Assembly: GCA_016720905.1 (NCBI GenBank) | Contig: JADKJT010000005.1 | Span: 124,001-188,000, forward strand | Direction of reading: 5' to 3' | Source: Gemmatimonadaceae bacterium | GTDB lineage: Bacteria > Gemmatimonadota > Gemmatimonadetes > Gemmatimonadales > Gemmatimonadaceae | DNA length: 64,000 nt | In this document: positions 59,740 through 64,000 of the stretch, in pieces | Numbering within the stretch: position 1 is the first letter of the stretch | Layout of the letters: the number at the start of each line of letters is the position of its first letter | Program-made: the position numbers and the translations under genes | The notes under the pieces: generated by a model | The model's input: only the letters and a program-made list of their open reading frames with translations | The model's database searches: none | Told to the model about the DNA's origin: nothing

Positions 59740-60261
59740 ATGACCAATCGGAACCGCGTTGCCATCCTGCTGTCGCTGGTGTCGCTCGCGCTGTTGTGGC
59801 CCGGGCTGGTTCAGCCGGTGCTCACCATTCGTGCCACCATGCAGATGTTCGGGGCCACGCGAGAGCTCTCCAACGAGACGCGCAGCGTGATTGGCGCCAT
59901 CAAGAGCCTGCACGCATCGCACAACGATTTCGTGGCAGGGCTCATCCTGGTGTTCAGCGTGATCATCCCGCTCACCAAGGCGGCGTTGCTTATCCCCATC
60001 GGGTTGCTGCGTCGTTCGGTGTGGCGCTATCGGTTGTTCAGGTTTGTGCAGACCATCAGCAAGTGGTCCATGGCCGATGTGTTTGCCGTCGGCATGTTGA
60101 TTGCGCTGTTGGCGGCCAAGGGCACGGCCAATCTGTCGGCGGTGGCGGGCACGGGCTTCTACTACTTCGCGTCGTACTGCCTGATTTCCAATGCGGCGTT
60201 CCAGATGCTGCGCATCGAAGCCGCAACAACTACTTCGCCGGCGCCTTCTGCGGCTTCATGA
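59740..60261 (+). CDS. PqiA-like integral membrane protein (single domain)
   Basis: 173 residues from ATG 59740. Four hydrophobic helices typical of paraquat-inducible protein A: VAILLSLVSLALLWPGLVQP, FVAGLILVFSVIIPLTKAAL, and MADVFAVGMLIALLAAKGTA, with the conserved RYRLFRFVQTISKWSMADVF segment. The usual cysteine motif of PqiA is not seen. E. coli PqiA has two such domains; this is a single-domain variant. PqiA proteins take part in lipid transport at the envelope with MCE proteins, none of which is near here. Confidence 0.82.
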   Translation: MTNRNRVAILLSLVSLALLWPGLVQPVLTIRATMQMFGATRELSNETRSVIGAIKSLHASHNDFVAGLILVFSVIIPLTKAALLIPIGLLRRSVWRYRLFRFVQTISKWSMADVFAVGMLIALLAAKGTANLSAVAGTGFYYFASYCLISNAAFQMLRIEAATTTSPAPSAAS

Positions 60262-60676
60262 CAATCTTGAACGTCGCCACCGGCTGATTGTCGAGTTGCA
60301 CCATGCCCTCGATGGTACCGGGGGCGGTGAATTTCCCATCGTGTTCCAGCAATCGGTTTTCCGGTGCCGTCACACGAAATTGCACGCGCGCGCCATCGCG
60401 CACCACATTGGAGATGGGCCCGGTGCCCTGACCAGGGACCATCGCGTTGCCACCAATGGTGCTGCCGTTTTGCGTAAACGTGTAGAACACCGGCACGACA
60501 ATGGCGCTGTCGGGCAGGGGAACCGTTGCCGTGCCGCTCCACATGCCCACCACATCCGGCGCGGGGGCCTTCGCTTTGGCCTTTGCTTTCGCGGCGGGCT
60601 GCGCCGCGAGCGGCACGGATGCGAACAGCATCAGTGTGGCAACGCGCCGCAGCACTCGAACGGATCGGATGGTCAT
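60230..60676 (-). CDS. Small exported protein, function unknown
   Basis: 148 residues from ATG 60676 (MTIRSVRVLRRVATLMLFAS). Signal peptide with cleavage after SVPLAA; an Ala/Lys-rich linker KAKAKAKAPAPD follows. The domain (about 40-140) contains VGMWSGTATVPLPDSAIVVP and FTQNGSTIGGNAMVPGQGTG, a beta-rich pattern like lipocalin-type or YceI-like barrels. I do not recognise a family. Overlaps the 3' end of the PqiA gene by 32 bases on the opposite strand. Confidence 0.7.
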   Translation of the reverse strand: MTIRSVRVLRRVATLMLFASVPLAAQPAAKAKAKAKAPAPDVVGMWSGTATVPLPDSAIVVPVFYTFTQNGSTIGGNAMVPGQGTGPISNVVRDGARVQFRVTAPENRLLEHDGKFTAPGTIEGMVQLDNQPVATFKIVMKPQKAPAK

Positions 60677-60756
60677 GGCGTGTTGGGACGGTGGTGACAA
60701 GAAACAGGTGGCGTGCGGTCACTCACGAAACAGCAGGCAGTGGACGTTGAGAAAAG

Positions 60757-61173
60757 CTAGCGTGATGGGCGCGGGGCTGCCTTTCCCGACAGCGATGCCT
60801 GCGGCTTCGCGTCGAGTCGATCCTGGTTCTCTCGCACACGCGCCTGCACAAGCTTCGTGATCAACTCGTACGGGATCGGCTCGTCATAGCGGAATTGCAG
60901 GTTGCCTTTCGGCCCAGCGTACCTTGCGGCTTCGCGCTTGAGCGTCGCGTCACGACACGGCGGGAAGAACCCCGCGTGTTCCTTAAACCCGCCGAAGTAC
61001 ACCAGCGCGCCGTTCAGCGCAAAGCTGGGCATACGGTACGCGATGCGTTCCTCGGCGCCCGGCGCGGCCTTCGCCACAGTGCGCCGAATACGCTGGAGAA
61101 TCGCGCGGATCTTTGGTGGATACGCGGCGAGGTATTCGTCGATGCTTGTGGGTGCTGACGTCGCGGCTTTCAT
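60757..61173 (-). CDS. DUF1801 family protein
   Basis: 138 residues. SIDEYLAAYPPKIRAILQRI, PGAEERIAYRMPSFALNGAL, FGGFKEHAGFFPPCRDATLK and KGNLQFRYDEPIPYELITKL reproduce the DUF1801 (YdhG-like) pattern. The family adopts a small alpha-beta fold of unknown function; iron or heme association has been proposed for some. Alone on its strand, divergent from the cytochrome/TetR operon. Confidence 0.88.
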   Translation of the reverse strand: MKAATSAPTSIDEYLAAYPPKIRAILQRIRRTVAKAAPGAEERIAYRMPSFALNGALVYFGGFKEHAGFFPPCRDATLKREAARYAGPKGNLQFRYDEPIPYELITKLVQARVRENQDRLDAKPQASLSGKAAPRPSR

Positions 61174-61253
61174 GATGCAAGGCGTGGAAGGACCGAGTAC
61201 CTCCGGTGGGGAAGATGGCGTTCAAAGACGCTTGCGGTACAGGTGGTGATAGG

Positions 61254-61267
61254 TTAGTAATTACTTA
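61254..61267. promoter_or_regulatory. Candidate TetR operator TTAGTAATTACTTA
   Basis: TTAGTAATTACTTA contains the 10-base perfect palindrome AGTAATTACT and is AT-rich in an otherwise GC-rich region. TTACTTAC repeats follow at once. It lies 34 bases before the cytochrome c' gene, the first gene of the TetR operon. TTAGTAA-like half sites are common for TetR repressors of efflux operons. Confidence 0.5.
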
Positions 61268-61300
61268 CTTACCATAAGCCAATCGACTCGTTGAGGTCCT

Positions 61301-61771
61301 ATGCGAATTTTCGCCGTCCTGCTTGGTCTCTGGACCGCTCTCTTGGTCGGGCTGTCTGTTCGATTCGCGTCGCGCCGAGACTCCGGCCCAACCGTCGACA
61401 CTGCGACGTCCGTCGTGCCCGCCGACCACCGAACCCCGATTCTGCTCACCGCCACGGCTCGCGCTACCGTGCTCTCGGAAATGCGAACCATGCTGGGCTC
61501 CGTACAGGGTGTGCTCGAAGGTGCGTCGCGCTCCGATACGGTGGCCATCAAAGCAGCAGCCCTCGCCTCCGGTGTGGTGATGGCGGCCGATCCGGCCTTG
61601 GAGAACGAGCTTCCCAAGGAGTTTCTGCAGTTGGGGATGACCGTTCACCGCGCCTTCGATTCCATGGCCGCGAATGCCGCAGCCGGCCCAAACGACGCCG
61701 TCAAGCGACTGGCGACGATTGCCGCAACCTGCGTCGAGTGCCATGCACTGTACCGGATTCAGGTGAAGTAG
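61301..61771 (+). CDS. Exported monohaem cytochrome c' -like protein
   Basis: 156 residues. N-terminal signal or anchor MRIFAVLLGLWTALLVGLSV. Haem c site CVECH at about 146-150, nine residues from the end, as in cytochrome c' where the CxxCH ends the fourth helix. The four-helix pattern (RATVLSEMRTMLGSVQGVLE, AIKAAALASGVVMAADPALE, LPKEFLQLGMTVHRAFDSMA) fits. Cytochromes c' bind NO or CO and protect against nitrosative stress. First gene of the operon with TetR, HlyD adaptor and permease; its presence there is unusual. Confidence 0.82.
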   Translation: MRIFAVLLGLWTALLVGLSVRFASRRDSGPTVDTATSVVPADHRTPILLTATARATVLSEMRTMLGSVQGVLEGASRSDTVAIKAAALASGVVMAADPALENELPKEFLQLGMTVHRAFDSMAANAAAGPNDAVKRLATIAATCVECHALYRIQVK

Positions 61772-61808
61772 CTCGTTCGCACTCTCTTTCTCACTGTGGG
61801 GATATCAC

Positions 61809-62417
61809 GTGCACGCCGCTCCAAAATCCCTCCCCGCCAGCGAGCGACGATCGGCAACTGTTGACGCCGTAGTCGCGCTGGCTGCGCTCCACAATCCCAG
61901 CGAGATCACGACGACGGCGATCGCCCGGCAAATGGGTCTCACGCAAGGGGCGCTGTTCAAGCACTTCCCCACCAAGGACGCCGTGTTGCAGTCGGTTATG
62001 GAATGGGTCGCCGACAGTCTGCTGGCGCGTGTTGACAAGGCGGTGCAGTCAGCATCGTCACCCCTGAACGCGCTCGAATCGCTGTTCCTGGCCCATGTGC
62101 AGTTTGTGGCCTCGCACCCCGGTGTGCCGCGCATCGTATTCAGTGAACTGCAGCGCGCGAAACCGTCGGGGGCCAGGCGCGTGGTCGACACGTTGCTGCG
62201 GCGATACAGCGAGCGCGTCTCACACCTCATCCGCGATGCCAAAGTCAGTGGTGAAGTGGACGAGGCCATCGACGCCGAAGCGGCGGCAGTGCTATTTGTG
62301 GGCACCATTCAGGGCCTGGTGATGCAGTCGCTCATGCATGGCGATGCGTCGCGAATCCTGCGCGATGCCCCTCGCGTGTTCGTGCTCTATCGTCGCGGCA
62401 TCGAGCGTGCCGTATGA
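61809..62417 (+). CDS. TetR/AcrR-family repressor
   Basis: 202 residues, GTG start at 61809. N-terminal HTH SERRSATVDAVVALAALHNP, TTTAIARQMGLTQGALFKHF (recognition helix about 38-50), PTKDAVLQSVMEWVADSLLA. Helical ligand domain follows. Its stop overlaps the adaptor start (ATGA at 62414), so it is translated with the efflux genes it probably controls. The AGTAATTACT palindrome before the operon is the likely operator. Ligand unknown. Confidence 0.92.
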   Translation: MHAAPKSLPASERRSATVDAVVALAALHNPSEITTTAIARQMGLTQGALFKHFPTKDAVLQSVMEWVADSLLARVDKAVQSASSPLNALESLFLAHVQFVASHPGVPRIVFSELQRAKPSGARRVVDTLLRRYSERVSHLIRDAKVSGEVDEAIDAEAAAVLFVGTIQGLVMQSLMHGDASRILRDAPRVFVLYRRGIERAV

Positions 62418-63565
62418 CCGGCCTTCCGCTCAAACGTCGCACACTTATCGTGTCGGTCGTTGGCCTCACGCTGTTCGCGCTATTCGTATTCGTGGCGGTA
62501 CGCGCTGGGCCGCTGGCACCAATCGCCGTGACCGTCACCACCGTGGATGCCCAACCGGTGTCGCCGACAATCTTCGGCGTTGGCACGGTCGAATCCCGCT
62601 ACAGCTACCGCATTGGCCCCACGACCGCAGGGCGCGTAAAACGCGTTCTGGTCGAGGTCGGTGATCGCGTGGCCGCAGGACAACTTCTGAGCGAAATAGA
62701 CGCCGTCGACCTTGAAGATCGACGGCAGGCGCAGTTGGCCACGATTCGACGCAGTGAAGCGGCACTCGGTGACGTTGATGCGCGGCAACGCTTCGCGCAA
62801 ACCGAAGAGCGACGGTATGAGCAACTGTTGGCTGCCCGTTCGACCAGTGAAGAAATTCTTGCGTCTAAACGTCAGGCACGCCAGATCGCCGATGCCTCAC
62901 TGGCAAGTGCACGCGAAGAGCTTGCGCGCACACGCGCCGAGCGCGATGGGCTGAATGCACAATTGCAGAATCTTCGGCTCATCGCGCCGGTCGCCGGTCT
63001 GATCGTTGCGCGCGACGCCGACCCCGGCACGACGGTCGTCGCCGGGCAGTCGGTGATCGAGCTCGTGGATCCTCGCTCGCTGTGGGTGCACGTGCGCTTC
63101 GATCAGGGCAACGCGGAAGGACTGAAAGCCGGGCTCCTGGCCAACGTCGTGCTGCGCTCGCGAGGCGAGAAGCCACTGCCGGGGCGCGTACTACGCCGGG
63201 AACCTCGTGCCGATGCTGTCACCGAGGAGATGCTCGCCAAGGTGACATTGACCGCCATGCCCGATCCGCTGCCGTCCATCGGAGAACTCGCCGAAGTGAC
63301 CGTGAGCCTGCCCACACTACCCTCATCGCCGGTCGTTCCGAACGCCGCCGTGCACCGGGTCAATGGAACCGTCGGCGTGTGGCACGTGGTGAATGGCGAT
63401 CTGCAATTCACTCCGGTCACAATCGGCGCCGCCGATCTAAATGGTCATGTACAGGTGCGCACTGGGCTTCGCGTTGGCGATCGCATTGTGGTGTATAGTG
63501 CCAAATCACTGAGCGCGCGCAGTCGCATTTCCATCGTTGATCGCATCGCCGGAGTGGCGAGATGA
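62414..63565 (+). CDS. HlyD-type periplasmic adaptor, second export operon
   Basis: 383 residues. Membrane anchor TLIVSVVGLTLFALFVFVAV (about 10-29). Lipoyl halves YRIGPTTAGRVKRVLVEVGD and LRLIAPVAGLIVARDADPGT, with an Arg/Ala-rich coiled coil between (about 96-180). Barrel segment RGEKPLPGRVLRREPRADAV and C-terminal VGVWHVVNGDLQFTPVTIG. It is start-coupled to the TetR gene and its stop overlaps the permease start (ATGA). Forms, with the permease and a presumed ATPase past the edge, an ABC efflux pump similar to the one at 5.4-9.7 kb. Confidence 0.9.
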   Translation: MTGLPLKRRTLIVSVVGLTLFALFVFVAVRAGPLAPIAVTVTTVDAQPVSPTIFGVGTVESRYSYRIGPTTAGRVKRVLVEVGDRVAAGQLLSEIDAVDLEDRRQAQLATIRRSEAALGDVDARQRFAQTEERRYEQLLAARSTSEEILASKRQARQIADASLASAREELARTRAERDGLNAQLQNLRLIAPVAGLIVARDADPGTTVVAGQSVIELVDPRSLWVHVRFDQGNAEGLKAGLLANVVLRSRGEKPLPGRVLRREPRADAVTEEMLAKVTLTAMPDPLPSIGELAEVTVSLPTLPSSPVVPNAAVHRVNGTVGVWHVVNGDLQFTPVTIGAADLNGHVQVRTGLRVGDRIVVYSAKSLSARSRISIVDRIAGVAR

Positions 63566-64000
63566 TCAGCCTGGCCGGACGGGATATCCTGCACGCCTGG
63601 GGAAAATTCGTCCTGACCGGTTTCGGTCTTGGTCTGCTCATCGGTGTGACGTTGACCATGGCGGGCGTGTACCGCGGCATGGTAGACGACGGCAAGGCGC
63701 TCCTCGACAACAGCAGCGCGGAACTGTGGGTGGTGCAGCAGGAAACATTGGGTCCCTACGCGGAGCCGTCCAGTCTCTATGATGATCTGTACCGTGGGAT
63801 TCTCGCCGTGCCCGGCGTTGATCAAGCGGCCAACGTCACGTACCTCACCATGCAGGTCCGCACCGCACGGCAAGATGTTCGGGCGATGGTGGTTGGAATC
63901 GCGTCTGGCGAGCCGGGCACACCAGGCTGGCCACCCTATCTCGTGGCTGGCCGACAGATCACTCGCAGTCACTATGAAGCCGTAGCTGACATTGCCAGCG
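63562..64000 (+). CDS. FtsX-family ABC permease, 5' part (runs off right edge)
   Basis: ATG 63562 overlaps the adaptor stop. The frame stays open to base 64000, giving about 146 residues. MISLAGRDILHAWGKFVLTG, FGLGLLIGVTLTMAGVYRGM is the first cytoplasmic stretch and helix of an FtsX-type permease, followed by a periplasmic region (SSAELWVVQQETLGPYAEPS, VPGVDQAANVTYLTMQVRTA) typical of MacB/DevC-like permeases. The membrane C-terminus lies beyond the window. Continues the TetR-adaptor operon. Confidence 0.85.
   Translation, partial: MISLAGRDILHAWGKFVLTGFGLGLLIGVTLTMAGVYRGMVDDGKALLDNSSAELWVVQQETLGPYAEPSSLYDDLYRGILAVPGVDQAANVTYLTMQVRTARQDVRAMVVGIASGEPGTPGWPPYLVAGRQITRSHYEAVADIAS

Noticed and set aside
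1..64000. tRNA, rRNA or riboswitch genes
   Set aside because: No cloverleaf-like or rRNA-like segment was noticed by eye in the intergenic gaps, which are all short. A covariance-model search (tRNAscan, Rfam) would be decisive.

Overview
The window is a high-GC bacterial chromosome segment. Its gene content fits Gemmatimonadota: a large single-gene 'acidobacterial' MacB/FtsX permease, DUF1501/PSD1 cytochrome genes, many Tat and lipoprotein exports, three threonine-dehydratase-like paralogs, and a dispersed 9-nt-period palindromic repeat with a GxxExxY gene. The phylum is inferred from these features; there is no rRNA gene in the window, and I noticed no tRNA gene. Genes are densely packed and no gap between genes exceeds about 210 bases.

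Layout. 1-5.2 kb: 5' part of a PhoD-like phosphatase, an exported beta-helix/PA14 protein, DUF4256 and a di-haem cytochrome c peroxidase-like lipoprotein. 5.4-9.7 kb: a complete MacAB-type export operon (adaptor, ATPase, two permeases). 9.8-16.3 kb: SET-domain protein, PLP dehydratase, Ser/Thr kinase, exported creatininase-like and M28 hydrolases, fatty-acid hydroxylase. 16.4-23.1 kb: a four-gene minus-strand operon (DUF1501, PSD1 cytochrome, DUF2231/cytochrome/LRR protein with a frameshift, NHL propeller). 23.1-25.3 kb: aldo/keto reductase, a repeat-flanked GxxExxY element and a small membrane protein.

25.3-35.4 kb is the metabolic core: lutC-lutB-lutA, a 6-deoxyhexose mutarotase, a FucP-type permease and an SDR; then, beyond one opposing small gene, a COG3618 lactonase, an FAH-family diketo-acid hydrolase, a second SDR and a UxaA-family dehydratase. 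Together these can encode the non-phosphorylative degradation of L-fucose (or L-rhamnose) to pyruvate plus L-lactate. LutABC would then oxidise the lactate to a second pyruvate.

35.4-49 kb: ArsR/SRPBCC pair with a palindromic operator, a frameshifted DJ-1/PfpI gene, threonine dehydratase, an aromatic amino acid decarboxylase-like gene, DUF1345, a decayed FNT channel, YCF48-like propeller, exported cyclase, sulfatase, ADOP permease, cyclophilin lipoprotein and DUF4349 protein. 49-64 kb: peptidase S51-like protein, a family B DNA polymerase broken by a one-base deletion, two DinB proteins, zinc ribbon, TerB, BON and SH3 proteins, a four-repeat lipoprotein, thioesterase, a third PLP dehydratase, PqiA-like protein, DUF1801, and at the right edge a cytochrome c'/TetR/HlyD/permease operon cut by the window end.

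The most unusual signal is the family of inverted repeats built from 9-nt units of the form NNCGCNAAG. Short hairpin versions occur at about 0.85, 16.3 and 30.5 kb. One long version at 24.17-24.64 kb encloses a GxxExxY (PD-(D/E)XK nuclease-like) gene. This looks like a miniature-element/autonomous-element pair. Four otherwise intact genes carry simple indels, so sequence quality must be considered before calling them dead.
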